Shown: piece by piece, positions 47,339-61,488 of the stretch
Layout of the letters: every line of letters starts with the position of its first letter
Numbering within the stretch: the stretch's first letter is position 1
Assembly (NCBI GenBank): GCA_012295275.1
Contig: CM022679.1
Location: 16,179,842 to 16,243,841, forward strand
DNA from: Chrysomallon squamiferum
Taxonomy: Eukaryota; Mollusca; Gastropoda; Neomphalida; Peltospiridae
DNA: 64,000 nucleotides
Direction of reading: 5' to 3'
Made by a program: the position numbers and the translations under genes
The notes under the pieces: generated by a model
What the model saw: the letters and a program-made list of their open reading frames with translations, nothing else
Database searches by the model: none
What the model was told of the DNA's origin: nothing

Positions 47339-48709
47339 TTACTACTACAACTATTGTTATTGTCATTGCTAGTAGTAGTGTAGATTGTAGTTAAGTGTCC
47401 ATATTTTAATCTTTGCTTAGCTTAAGTAAAACATTTTTAAATGTAAATTAGATTATATAGATTACCTCTGGTTTGTTATCATTTATTGTTCCTTTTGGTG
47501 AGTTTGACAGAATTACCAAAACAGGCTTTAAAAAAGTACAGTGCCTAATAATAATAAATAGAATCCATTCAAACAAGCAAAATAAAGTATTGAATAATTT
47601 TGTTTATCTTGAGCTATGTTTTCAGAATGTTTCAAAAGTTTGTTGTAATGGGGAAATGTCATAATGGTACTGTGATGAATATTTGAGTGAGTTAGTATTT
47701 AAAGTGTTTATTGTTTTCATTCAGTTACATCCTCATTGCTTAGCATAGCTTCTAATTGTGTTTACTTCATGACTTGTGTGTCTGGGAAGTTGAATATTGT
47801 TTTGCTTACAAATAACAGTGTTTACTTTTTCTGTTATTGGTTATTTAATGTCAAACATTTTAAAAGTATTTCTGCCCTCAAGGAAATGTTGCTTTACATA
47901 TTTTTCTTCACTAATTTAACGGGATATTTTATATTCATGATAGACAGCCTGGTGCATTGTTGTGGCTTTCGGTGAGCACTTGTAGATTTCTGTGTGGAAT
48001 GGGAAATAATTTAATATGGTTTGTGATGAGGATTTATCCTGTGATTCATAATCAGTCCAATACTCTAAGTCAGTGAGATGCAGTACATTCCCTGCAAGTG
48101 TTGCTATTATTGTTGTTCTTATTATTATTTATATCTATTATTATTATTTATATTATTGTTATAATTATTTATGTCATTACAGTTATTGTTGTTATTTATT
48201 ATTATTATTTAAATTTTAGTTTGTATTTGTTATTTTGTAAGTTAATAGTATTGTATTCTGAATAGCTTTTGAATTTATTGTAATTTTTTCTCCATGTATG
48301 TAAAACCACACTTTAAAGCAGTAATCATTTAATAGTTTGATATTATTTTAAAACTAATCTGTGTTGAAAAGTGCATTGATTTGTTAATTTTACATACAAA
48401 TTCTCTGAAATATTTTTCACTACTGCTTTAACTGTTAAAAATATAGTTGCTTACAAGCTCTTTTAATTCTTATTACTTTGGTACTGTTGTTGTTGTTATT
48501 ACATCACATTAAATTACACATTTATGGAACAGATGCCTTTAACATTATATGTGGTACATGTCAGAACATGCAGATTATGTTATTGAGAAATATATTTATA
48601 TCTTGCAGACCAGTTTATTTAACATTATTTATACTTATTGCAATAACCAATACACTAAATATTAATAAAATATTTTACTCACCAATGCATTTAATGTTAT
48701 TTATTTCAG
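46081..48709. other. TET 5' intron or upstream DNA
   Basis: AT-rich, with (ATA)n near 46604-46632 and (TAC)n at 47309-47347. No exon with cadherin, TET or other recognisable motifs, and no CXXC-type Cys-rich coding sequence. Confidence 0.5.
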
Positions 48710-49395
48710 TGTATGATGGTCTGAAGGTGATGGATCGAGAGAGAGGGCAGGTGGATACTGGGTGGGCCAGGCTTGGAGAAGTAGAAATGCAGAATGCAGC
48801 AAGAGTAAAAACATGCATGTCTGTGAACGGAGCCTCTGCCAAACCAGACCACACCAGATACGATTTGTCAGACCAGAATGTGATCGGAGGTAACAGGGAA
48901 CAACCACAGCCACAAGGTCAGCACCAGAATGATCGGATTAGAGAATATCAAAATTCAGAGGTTTATTCTGGATATCAGAAATATGAAGAGAACAAGCCAG
49001 CAATGCGGCAAGGTCCACCAGGCCAAACAGAAACACAGCAGTGTCCAAGCAGAGAACAACAGCAGTGTCCACGCAGTCAGGCAGAGGAACAGCGACTTGC
49101 AGATAGTCAGAAAACAGAACAACAACATCCACGCAGTCAGTCTTCTGACTGGCAGAGTCTGGGCAGTGAGGGTGACAGGCAACAGCGTCCTCGAGGTCAA
49201 ATGTCTGACTGGCAGCATCTGATAAGCCACTCAGCTGCAATGAGTAGTGATGTTTCAAGTCCTGCTCCTCTGTCACTGTCCCCTGCAGACTGGCAGATGA
49301 AACGGAATAATGCTGGCCACATGGCAGTCAGCAGGAGTGACGTTGCTACTACATCTGTAATGACAACATCGTCATCAATTTCACATCCAGAACAG
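48710..49395 (+). CDS. TET: TET exon 1 in window: Q-rich N-terminal exon
   Basis: Acceptor atttcag at 48709. In-frame ATG at 48730 (context aaggtgATGg). The open frame continues upstream in the exon as x-YDGLKV, so a start further 5' is not excluded. The product includes degenerate units such as [35 protein letters not shown] and SLSPADWQM. It ends SHPEQ in phase 0 and joins [10 protein letters not shown] of the next exon. Confidence 0.75.
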
Positions 49396-49401
49396 GTAAA
49401 T

Positions 49402-49434
<33 letters not shown>

Positions 49435-51935
49435 GTATTATTATTATTATTTGTTTTGTTTGTTTGTTTTCATATCTCCTTTATTTTGAAATGTACAGAT
49501 ATTTTATTCTGAGATATAGTGAATTAATTTCTTAGTGCTGAAAAGAAATGTAGGTTAAACTGATGACTTCAGAATTGTTTCAAACATAAGTAGACTGTAT
49601 AAAAAATCAGGAGGTTAAAGGTTTGTAGTTTTTTCTGTAAAATAATGATAACTAAACAAGACTGCAGCTGACTTGGAATCTTTTTGATATTTTTATATAA
49701 ATTTGTGATTATAACTAAATGTACAATGGTTTGTTGCTGGTTCAGTTTTAGTGAAATATATCCACGTGGTACATTTAAATGATTTTAAAAATAGTAAATT
49801 TAAGATAACTGCAGTTGTCTGTTGAATACTGTGTTCAAATAGCACTTCATCAACAAGAACATTACTTTCCAGGAACAAATAGACTTGACTAGTTGCAGAA
49901 TTGTTTTGAACAGTGAATAACCTCATTGTGTATTTAAATCTCAAAACACTGTTGTTGTTTTATGTAATACGTGATATAACATTATAGTTTAAAGACAAAA
50001 CAAAGACATCTTTGTTAAAAATCATTCTGATAGACACAACATACTTGCTGTGATTTTACTCATAGATGATAAACGTAACATGTAAATGTGAGTGAAATAC
50101 TGAAACAGTTGTTCTATCTATTATTTAATGTTTTAACAGTGTAAGAGGATAAATAACAGCTGTATGTTCTCACATACTGGTTGTTATCATATTATTATCA
50201 TAGGAAATAAATAACCATAAATATATTAAATTAAAAAAAAAAAAAAAAACAACGATCTTATGCTAAGGGTGTAAAACTGCCTGAATAGTCATTTTAAGAA
50301 TACATACATAATTCAGTCTTGTCAGTCTGTAACAACATGCACTTTCATGATAACGTCTTTGATGATTCTCTTTTGCTCTGACATAGTTGTACTACTGATT
50401 TTAATCTGCTACTGTAATAAATACCAGATGGTAGGTCATGATATGTGTCACAAAATCCAAAGCCGTCTGTGAATTCTTTGGCATGTGAACCTGCTATTTT
50501 TAACCCCCTTTATGAAACCGAGCTGTCATTGAAAATAGCATTAAGTCTGCTGACCTGGTTTGTTTTGAGGACAAGAGCATGCCAGTGTTACATGCTTCAT
50601 GTGTTTTGTACTGTATAAAGTGTCGTTCATGTTGGCAAATAAAACTCTCTGATCATATTGTATATTTACAATACAGGGTACAGAGCTGGAAAACTGAGGT
50701 TGTTTATGCAGCATGTGTGAAAAGTATTGTTATAGAAATGTATTCCTGTGTGAAATATCAGTGTCGTAGAAATATGGTTTTGTGTCAACTATCACTGTTA
50801 CAAGTAGAAACATGTTCTTGTATGAAATGGCAGTGTTGTAGAGATATGTTGTTTGTGTAATATTAGTATTGTAGAAACATGGTCTTGTATGAAAAATCAG
50901 TGTTTTAGAGATATGGTCGTGTATGAAATATCAGTGTTTTAGAGATATGGTCTGGTATGAAATATCAGTGTTTTAGAGATATGGTCTGGTGTGAAATATC
51001 AGTGTTTTAGAGATATGGTCTGGTATGAAATATCAGTGTTTTAGAAATATGGTCTGGTGTTAAATATCAGTGTTACAAGCTTAAGTAAGTTTTTGTGCGA
51101 AGTATCAATGTTTTGGCGAAATAATATTGTGTGAAATATCAGTGTTGTACAAATCTCAGATCTTAAATATTCAGTTAATACATTTTGTTTTCATTTTTTC
51201 ATTTTTTTTTTAATGTTTCAATTCACATTTCTATAATCAAGTGTGAAAAAGCTAACAGCTTTACAAGAACAATAAAAACTTAATCATGGACTATAAGTAT
51301 TCTGAAATTAAAGGTGTATGTTGTGAAATTAAGAATTAGATTCAGTGCCATGGTTAATAAACAGACAAGTATCAAATAATTATAATGTAAAACAGTTGTA
51401 AATAATTAAAATGCTTGAAAACATTCAAACAGTTTAAAACTGTTACATAAGTGTATGAAACCATCTTTAAAGTTTGGTGCAGGTAATTGTGTCTGTTCAT
51501 GTGTGTGTATGAATCATAATGAAAGAATTCTTTTATGTAAGCAAATAGCTTTTGTAATGGATTCTCCATCACCCTTCCATCAAATGTGTATCACCATTGA
51601 TGTACCTTGATTACAGACACTTTACAAAATAGTCCTTTATGTTTTTTAGTGTTAACAACAGTAGCCAACAGTTTGAGGTGTTATAAGCTGCAGATTAATT
51701 ATCTGTGTTTAGAATGTTACCTTGAGGATCTGGGTTGTTGACTAGATTGCATGAGTGGTCAGCTGGGTCAGTGTACCTGTCAGTTGTATTTGTATGGCAC
51801 TGAACAGAGAGATGAGAGTTCCTGTGTTGAGTCAGTGTGTGTGTGTGTGTGTGTGTGTGCGTTAAGCAGTATCTGCGTATGTTTGAGTGTGCACTTGTAT
51901 TTTTGAGTTTCTTTATGTTAGGTGTTTACTTGTAT

Positions 51936-51968
<33 letters not shown>

Positions 51969-54900
51969 TTGAATGTATATGATTCTCTGTGTGTGGATGT
52001 GTGTGTTTAAGATGTATCTAACATAAATGTATATGCATAACTATATGTGTGTGCAAGCATAATTTTATATCCCTTATAAGTCTCTCGGCATATAAAATAT
52101 ATTTTTTAAAACTGTTTAGAATGTTTATCAAAATGCGTTCAAATATGTCTTTGTTATTTTACAAATTGTAATGTTATTAATTCTGGGGAGGTCTGCATGA
52201 TGTTATTGTTTTTTTTCTTGTCACCATAGCAACATGTTAATTCTAAATATGTACTACTTTCTTACTCTTGCCTTTTTGTTTTGTTGAGATTTTGAATTTA
52301 TTATTTTTAATGGTTTTTAAATCAATACATCATTTTAAAAAGAATTGTCATGTAACATTATTTGAATTATTTTTAACATCATACTGAATTAAAAATCACA
52401 ATGATGACAATATTTAAATTCTTCTTTTTTTTTATATATATAATGTAACAATTTTGATTTATATAAATATTAATGAACCAAAACAGCAACAAAAATATAA
52501 AAGCCAGAAAAATACCACTTAATATCATAATAAATATTTCACATTAGAAAAATACATGAGTAACAAGCCACAATGAGTAACAGTTCAGTGCTGAAATGAT
52601 GTGTTATAAAAGTTTGACTTTCATAAATGTGACTGAATAAGAACAGCAACAAAAAAAAAATCCAATCCAATCCAGCAGTTATTGTTTATTTGCAGTATAC
52701 ACAAGCACAAAATCATAGCAAATTCTAATACAACAGTAATTTTGAATTACTTAAATATCAGAACAACAATCTAAATCTGTAAAATCATGAACAATATGAC
52801 ACAACTTTATCATAATTATTTTTTTCTCGGCAGTGTACTTAAGCTCATAGATGATGATTTGTTTTGTAAAACTACAGTCTTGTCTTATGTAAATGTTCCT
52901 GAATCAAGATTGCAACAAAAATGAATAATTCAGTGCAATATCATGTAACATTAGAATGTTCTATTACATCAGCAGTATAACAGGAATGACACTTTGTACA
53001 GATTCATGGCTCCATAATGATATGATGATATTTCAGTTTTTAGTAAAACCACAACCTTGACTTACAAAAATAATGGAATAACGATTGCGACTAAAATGAT
53101 AATGTAACATTATCAAAATTCTTTTTGGTTAGTAACGTAATACGAACAACCCAAAGCACAGTTCCAAAAGGAATCGCTGATCATTATTTATTTCAGTCAG
53201 AGAGCGACACCTTGACTCAAAAACTTTAAATGAACCAGAATAGCGACAGAATAATTTGAATGACATAGCGTGTGACATATAACGATATCACTGATGCTTT
53301 TATTTTTTGATAGACTACATGGATTTGTAAGAATGGTAGTTTCGTAATAACCTGACACAAAATTTGTTCGTGGTATCAGAACGAAATTGCCAATGTTTTC
53401 CATCGACACCTCGTGGAAGAAAGACTCGGTGGTCATGTGATTTCAGAGTGAGGCAGCTGAAACGGGGGATTTCCCAGAAGTCTGCACTTTTACTTCAGTG
53501 ACTGCTGAACTTGGCTGACCTACTTAACGGTGTAATTCAACAATGCAGATGAGACTGGGATGCGTGGGTTGTGTTGTGACTGGACACTGTGTGTTTGTTT
53601 ATCTTTAGTGCTGCGCCATTTTATTGCTGGCAGTGGCGGCTTGCTGGTACTGGACAAAGTTTAACTTCTGTATGTTTATAAATTGTCATTTAAAAACTCG
53701 TGCCAAAGCACGTTATTATGAGTACTTAAAATAATATTTCTACGTAACAAAATGAATTGCAACATTTTTATATTACATCCTGTATGGATATCTGTTAATA
53801 ATTTTTAAAATTTTATAGTAACTTATCTCATAAAAACATATATTTGTTCCTTAATACTATTAATGCCAGGTAAAATTAAAATTTTCCTTGTTAAACAGGA
53901 TCATTTGAATACAAGCATAAATATTTTGTATCAAAGAGTCATTTATTCGGGTTAATTGAGACAAAATGTTCAAATGCACATTGAGTCACTGATTGACATG
54001 TTTTCTACCAAAAATTGTTTTTGTTGAAATTATGATAATTTGATAATATCCAGGTTTTCGTAAAATTTCAAGCTGCAAAAAAATTTAGTTTTTCTAATGA
54101 AAGTGTTGTCATATAGGAAGTAAATAGCAGATTTTGGTATGCATTAACTAAAATATTTCTTCATGGAAAGATTTTAGTTCCAGAATTCAGCATGCAAAAA
54201 TCATTTCTTTAATGACACAATCTTGTAAAAAAAAAAAAAAAAGATTTAATTTAATATTTAAAATATATAAATTTTCCTAAAAAAGTTTTAAAATTAAATT
54301 AGTTATTTTTACTATTTTTGATAAGTTAATAATATTAAAATTTAAATATTCCATATTTTTTGAAAAATGACTCAAATGAATTTAAAGTCATCACAGTACA
54401 AAACCCTGTTTATTCTAACTGTTATACATGATTAGACAAAGAATGACAAATAATCTGTTTCAAGGAGAAAAAAAAGAAAGGCTGAGAAAAGAAAGAAAGG
54501 CCAATAGTCTTTACACACTCATTGTTCTCTTCTTTGTTAGACAAAGTGTATGAAATAGTGAAAAAGCAATTGATCTGTGTGTGCATGCATGGAAGCACGT
54601 TTCAAACTCAGCCAGGTTGTGTGAGTTGGGCCGGCCTCGACTCAATCAATAGAGCTAGCACTGTGATGGCTCTCGCTCTGTGTGCAGCCCTGGATACATT
54701 GATCCACAGCTACTTTTTCGACCTAGATTACAGACTTGAAACTATACCAAGTCTGTATATGTATATATATATATGTTGTGTGTGAGTGAACTCTGACCAA
54801 CTGGGAGATGATACATGCAGGTAGAGTTGATAGCAGTGACTTATATCTATAGTTAAAACTCAGTCATTGTGTAGAGCAAGTCTGAACAGATTAGCAGTGG

Positions 54901-57900
54901 TGAGATCTTCATGTCTGATTTCTATAGCTATAACTGACCCCGTCAATGAAATATGTTAATAGGGATTTTTTTGTTTGGTTTTGTCTTTTTTCATCCATCA
55001 CTGTTGCAGATAAATTCTTCACAGTGGTTTATTTGAAGTTTATTCATTGTGAATTCTTAATGTGAGAACAAGAAACAGTAAGTAATCAGACTTGGCATTT
55101 TTTGTCTATTCTTTTGTTTGTCAGTCCAGTTAGTTTTATGCTAATGAGGTGATAATTAAACAAGATGTTTTTGTGGGCTTTTGATTGAACAATAATGATA
55201 AAAACATTATTTTTAGAAATCTAATTATAATCAGTTTAGATTAAAGCTCTTAATAGATTATCAACCATTAACCAGTAGTTTGTTTATACTTATCAATCTA
55301 CTCTGTTTTTCTCTGTCATTTGTCTTATTTACTTTTGGGTTTTGTTTGACCTTCACTGTTATTGTTTAAGTTATTTACAGTAGTAGAGCTTAAAATAAAG
55401 GATTTATTGTATATTTTGTCATAGTAATAAGAATATTGAACACTGTTATAAATCCCAGTTTTAAAATACGAACACACTGATACCACGTGCATTTGTTTAC
55501 ATCGAGATGTTATATATAGACTGCGTGGGATATATGTGCAGAATGCGGCTGTGTCTCATTGCGCATTCATAAACCTCTGCCGCCAGTTGTAGCTTCAAGA
55601 TTATCAATGAAAACAGAACAGTAGAATTCGCTTTGTCTTTTTTAAGCAGAGATATGATGAAGCATATTAATTTGTGACTACTTAGATTTGATCATAAACT
55701 AAATTATGGTTGGTTAGTTGGGATTGTTTTTAAGATAATTTTAAATTACGTTTCTATTACAAAAAATGCTTTCATTTAACTATTTTTAGTTTTCACATCA
55801 TATATGTGTATATATTTTTCGTGTAACCATTCTTTATTTCTGTCGGCATTTTGTGTTAAAAAAAATATAATTGTATGTTCTTCATAATTAAAGTTTTGAA
55901 AATACATTTCATGCCAGATTTAATTTACATTGTTATGTTAGTGATTTATGTTGACAGTGATTTTGAAAACTAATTTTTTATATCATCTAATAAGTTATTA
56001 ACAAGAACTGTCTCTAAATACATTAGTAAGTTGATAGTTACTTTTAAGAATATATGTTTTTAAATATATTACTATTTAATGTTGATAGTTATTTTCATAA
56101 CCAACTTTTTATGTTCTGTCTTATGTTTAGCTTTTAACAAAACCTGATTTGTATTTACATTGCTGTGTTACAACTGAATGTTGACAGTTACTTTCAAAAC
56201 AAGGCTTTTGACCTTATAATTTTGTTTGACAGGGAGGTTAACCTGGCTACTGTATTTTGTAGTTTGACAGTGACCAGAACACAGTTATCTCTGTCTGCAG
56301 GACAAAATAACTGATTATGTTGTTGCTTATCTTAATTCATAAATAGTGTCACGTTTTCTTTTGCTTTTTCTTAAGAAAGAAAACGTTTTGCAAAAATTAT
56401 TTGCAACATAAATCTCTAGTTAAATATATAAAAATGCTGTCAAATTATTTTTACTTGAAGCAGTTGTATATGTTAGGTTTTTATTATTTATGATATTGTT
56501 ATTACTATTATTTTTACTATTACTGCTGCTATTACTACTGCTGCTGCAGTTAAAACTACTATTACTTCTACGACAACTATTTCCTTTACTACTACTATTA
56601 CTGTTACTACTAACATTTTTTCAGCTAAAAATAATAATCTACTACAGTATCTGTAATTCTAAATTAATTCTCATAAATAATCAGTATTAATTATTCAGAA
56701 AATATAATTATTGCAGGTTTCACGATGTTACTCTGTTGTTGATCTTATGAGGCGACCTCCTTTTCCTGTACCAGGGTCAATGAACAGCATGCAGAGTTTA
56801 AACTCAAACCCCCAAGGAATGTATTCCATACCAAAACTCATGGATAATATGTTAAGAACTTCAACTCAGGGTAACAGTCCATCAGTATCCTTACCACAGT
56901 TAGATTATCATCATCAACACCCACCTCTGTACCTAGAACAACAGCATCCATCTCTTTCAGTGTCACAACAACTGCAGCAACAGTACCCTTCAGTATCCAT
57001 ACCCCAACAGCATCAGCATCCATCTGTTTCTTTGTCCCAAGATCAGCAACATCAGCACCCATCTGTTTCTATGTCACAACAACAACAGTATCAGCACCCA
57101 TCTGTTTTGTTGTCACAACAGCAGCAGTTTGTTTCAGTGGCACAACAACAACAACAGGAGCTGTCTGTTTTAATGTCTCAACAACAGCAGCATCAGCATC
57201 CATCTGTTTCTGATTCACAACAATATCATTTCAATAAGCATCAGCATCATTCTGTAATAATGTCAAAGGAAAATGATTTCATGCAAAGTTATTCATTAAT
57301 GCAAAAAGACTTGGTTTCTGATTTGAAAAGTGAACCTGAAAGGTCAAGAAATTCTGAATTCTTGCATTTGGAACAATTAAATAATGCACGTAAAGAACTA
57401 GACTTCTCAGAAAACCTCAGTTTCTTACAGAATGGCCTACCATCCAGTGAGCTCTCGCAGAAAGGTGATTCTGGTGTGTTTGGACAAACCTCTGTTATGT
57501 CAACATTACCTTCTTTCTACAGTCAAACCAGAGATGTTATGGCAAAGGGTAGAAATGAAGGGATTTGTCAGATGTTTTCCCATCAGTCACATACCCCAGT
57601 TCAGCACCAGGAATATGAAAATTTCAGGAAAGATCAACAGTCTGAAAATCACAGTCAAAAGCAACCTGATCAGCTCTTATATAATCATTCCAACAAAGAG
57701 CTCGTTCAGAACCACATGATGCCAGGGTTTTTTCCTTCCTTTGGATCTGCCACTGTGCAGTCAGGTGTGAGTTCAGGTATTGAGAAAACAAACACAAGGA
57801 CACTTTTCTCACAAACTGTGCCAAGCACTCTTTCATCAACATCTCCAGCGTCAAATATGTTTGCTCGTAAGCTTCCAAATGACTTTAATAGTTTAGGATC

Positions 57901-60900
57901 TTCTGGGAAAATGTCACCACAAGAACGTCAAGGAAATCAATTTAACAGAGATCCCATTAAATTAATGAATCACTCTTATCCAAATGTTTCTGAAAGTGCT
58001 AACATTAGGCAGTATGACTCGAATCAGCAGCGTAGAAAAGAAGAACAAATAAGTAAACAACAGTTTCCACAATCTGTTATGAATGCTAATGAGAGGCAAA
58101 CATCTGGCAGCCAGAAGCCACTAAAAGAAGAATCCAATAAAAATGTAAATAACAACCAGCAAAATACATTAAATTCGTTTAACCCATCTTCTCAGTGTGG
58201 AAAGCAGGAGGTGAATTCCAGACACCCGTTCCAGACATCAGCTTCTTACTCAGACAGTGGTAGATCCTTTCTGTCATCACCAGGTCTGCAGAAAGGAGGA
58301 GAGAATATGAACACAAAACAGTCTGTACAGAGTTCAGTGTACAGCTCAGGTGTCAGTAGTGTCAAGTTACAAGACAAGGGAAACAGTCAAACCGCACCCA
58401 CTTTTAAAAATTCAGTTATGAATTCACCAGTTAGTGAAGATTATCATCATCAAAATCAAGTTTATCCTGGACAAGAGAATACATTCAAAGTTCCACCAAA
58501 TCCTCCTCCCCAGCAGCAGAAACAATACCTGCCAGAAAAACAACCTTTAAAGATTCCTCACAAAGAAGAAAAATCAAATACATTAAGTAATTTTCCATCT
58601 TCTCAAGGCAGAGCTGCTATAGCTAAACCAAAAGCTGTTAGAAACAACCCAAAGAAAAAAAAGCTTGTTGGTGCTCAGAGTTTTCATCATCAAACAAATC
58701 TGTCATCCCTGTTTCCACAAAGCTCATTAGTGTTACCTCCATTTTCACAAAAAAATGATCTGGCTCGATCCAAAGTAAAACCTGTTCCAAGCAGTGAAAG
58801 AAAAATTTCTGATCTGATGGAATCAGAAGTGGACAGAAAACTGCTGGCTATGTTCCCACAGTATCGTTTTTACTTGGATCAGAATGTCAAGCCTATGGAA
58901 GAAATCATGCCACTTCCAGGAGAAAGTGATATTATGAAGAAAATTCAAAAAGCCAAATGTGCTGTAGTTGATAATGAAATTAAGAAAAAAAGAAAACTGA
59001 AGAAGAAAGACAGTGATTTACCAGACATCAAGACAGAAGTGTATCAAGCTCCTGTCAGTGTTCAAAGCAGTTTGGGAACTAACATCAAGAATGAATTTAA
59101 GCCAGAAAACAGTTACATGTCTCAGACTACTGGTGGTGATAAAAATCCTGAACAGTGCAAATCTGAAAAGTCTGATCAAAATTCAGAAGTATCTTCACAA
59201 TCCAGTGACATTAACACTCAGCCAAAATCTGATTCTTCAGTTTCATCAAGTAATGACTCATCAATCCAAGGAAACAAAGAAGCACCCAGTACAAAGTTTT
59301 CAGGAATGTGCTGCGCTGAATGTGAAGATGCTGGAGTAATGTTTTCTCAGCAGTGTCGAAACAGGATTAATTCAGGCTTCACTCAGACACGAGTATCGAC
59401 TTCTCAGAATATCAGTAGCAGCTGTTCATCTAGTCCAGATTGTGTTAACAACCTTAATCATTCTTTTTCTGTTTCATCATCATCTGAAAACATTTTCTCA
59501 GACTCCAATAAATATAAAACATCTAATGAGAATAACCATGGAGACACTAATGATTCTAAGCAGTCATCAGATCATTTAATGCCAGAAAATGCAACCCCAG
59601 ATGACAGTAAAATCAATTATCAGGAAAATTCTAGAACAGATAAAAGAACAGATAATGGAAAAGGAAACAATTTTAAAAGTAGTGCTAACTGCATGGCAGA
59701 AAATTCTGTGAAAATAGAGTGTTCAGATTCTGTTGAAATGACTGGAAATATGAAGTGTGAAAATGAGGAACATGTTGGGAGTTCCTGTGAAGATATGCCC
59801 TTGAATAACCTTCAGGCAACTATTCAGAAGTTATTTGATAGAGTTTACAGTGGCCAAAATGGGGAGGACATGATTAACAAATTTGAGCAGAGCCATGGAA
59901 ACGTAGAAATCTCACCTCAGAAACTGACAAATCCTACAGAAAAGTGTGCAACAACTCCACCTTTTAAAAATGAAATTAAAACTTCACCAACCAGTGCACC
60001 TCAAACACCTACCACTTCTCCAGAAAAGTCTAAAGTCCATTTTGATATTGATGGTGTCTGGGCTAATGGCCGACAAGTCCCGTATGGTTTGTCTGAAAGT
60101 CTTGATGATCATCTGAGAAACAACAGGATAGAGATTCCATACTGCAACTGTCTTGGACCTGGAGGTGAGTCATTTCTCACTTAGATATAAAATGATGGTT
60201 TAACATTCTGGATGATGAACTATAAAATGTTTTAGTATGCTGCATTATTAAAAATTAAAAAAAATTCTCCGATTTTTTAGATAAGTTTTAAAATAGAGAT
60301 TTACCAATTTTAATGGAGGTTTTTATTTATTATTATTTTTATTTATTTTTTAATTAATTTACTTAATTATTTATGGGTTTATGTCTGCATGGTTACAGTG
60401 GCTGAACGAAAGGAGATGTCATTACTAGCTAGACTTACAGGAATGTATAACCTTATTTTCTTTGGATTATATCTTACACTTCAGCTTCTAAGATATTCAT
60501 GATAAAAATTGCTTATTTAATTAATTAATTTTATATATATATACATGCATACGTGTTTCACTTATAAATGTATATATACATAGATATATATTTTATTTTA
60601 TTTTAAATTATTCTGTAGTATCTGGAGATGAATCTGATGGTCCATACTATACACAGTTAGGTTCAGCAAGAAGTGTTCCAGCAATACGAGCCATACTAGA
60701 AGCAAGGTCAGTAAATCACAGAAAATCTGTGCAATCCCATATCTTCTGCCAACTTTTTAATCATATGCATTTTATTTCAATTCTCTTGTAGAGTTTGAAA
60801 AAAAAAAACCATTTCTAATGTCTGTTATGAGTCGAATGTAGTTTAGTAACAAGAGAACTGGTTTAGGAAGTGATATGTTCCAGGATCAATCTTGAGTTTT

Positions 60901-61405
60901 CTTATTTTGTTCTTTTCCGTACTAGATGACTTGTTAACAAAAAACTGTGGTATGTGCTTTCCTGTCAGTTGGAGATTGCCTGTAAAAATATCCCTTACTT
61001 TTAATTGTTTTGATGTAGCAGATTTCCTGCTATGTGTGAAAAATTAAATATTGAACAGAAAATGAAAGACAATTAAACAGTTGTAATGGTTTTATAAAAG
61101 AAACACATCATTTTTGCCTTTATTGAGTATACTGTAAAAAAAATATAATAATAAAAATATTTTTACATCACTTTAATACATTATTATTTTCTGTTTCCCT
61201 AACAACAGAACAGGTGTGACAGGTAAAGCAATTCGAATAGAGAAGGTTCACTACACTGGTAAAGAAGGAAAAACATCTCTTGGATGTCCTATGGCAAAAT
61301 GGGTTAGTGAAAAAAAAAATTTTCTTCTTAATTTAAATTAATATTTTCAAAGGAATATTGGATTATTGGAGAAGGATAAATAAACAAATGCATGCAGGTA
61401 CAGAA

Positions 61406-61488
<83 letters not shown>

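Larger units (their letters stand above)
49396..56716. other. 7.3-kb TET intron
   Basis: Contains a T run and ATT at 49403-49450, the 34-bp repeat at 50.7-51.1 kb, GT tracts at 51835-51965, a diverged 160-bp repeat at 52.4-53.4 kb, and CpG-bearing unique stretches at 53.45-53.66 and 55.48-55.62 kb that might be alternative start regions. No supported exon is seen. Confidence 0.55.

Noticed and set aside
48478-48709. Upstream extension of the Q-rich TET exon, containing ICGTCQNM that looks like a CXXC start
   Set aside because: It lies before a strong acceptor (atttatttcag), is AT-rich intron, and lacks the remaining Cys residues of a CXXC finger.
48938-49276. Minus-strand and off-frame open frames over the Q-rich TET exon
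   Set aside because: They are shadows of the glutamine-rich coding sequence. The plus frame alone joins in phase to the TET giant exon.
54522-54785. 87-residue open frame in the TET intron
   Set aside because: No flanking splice sites that fit TET phases and no recognisable motif. The underlying segment may be a transposon fragment.
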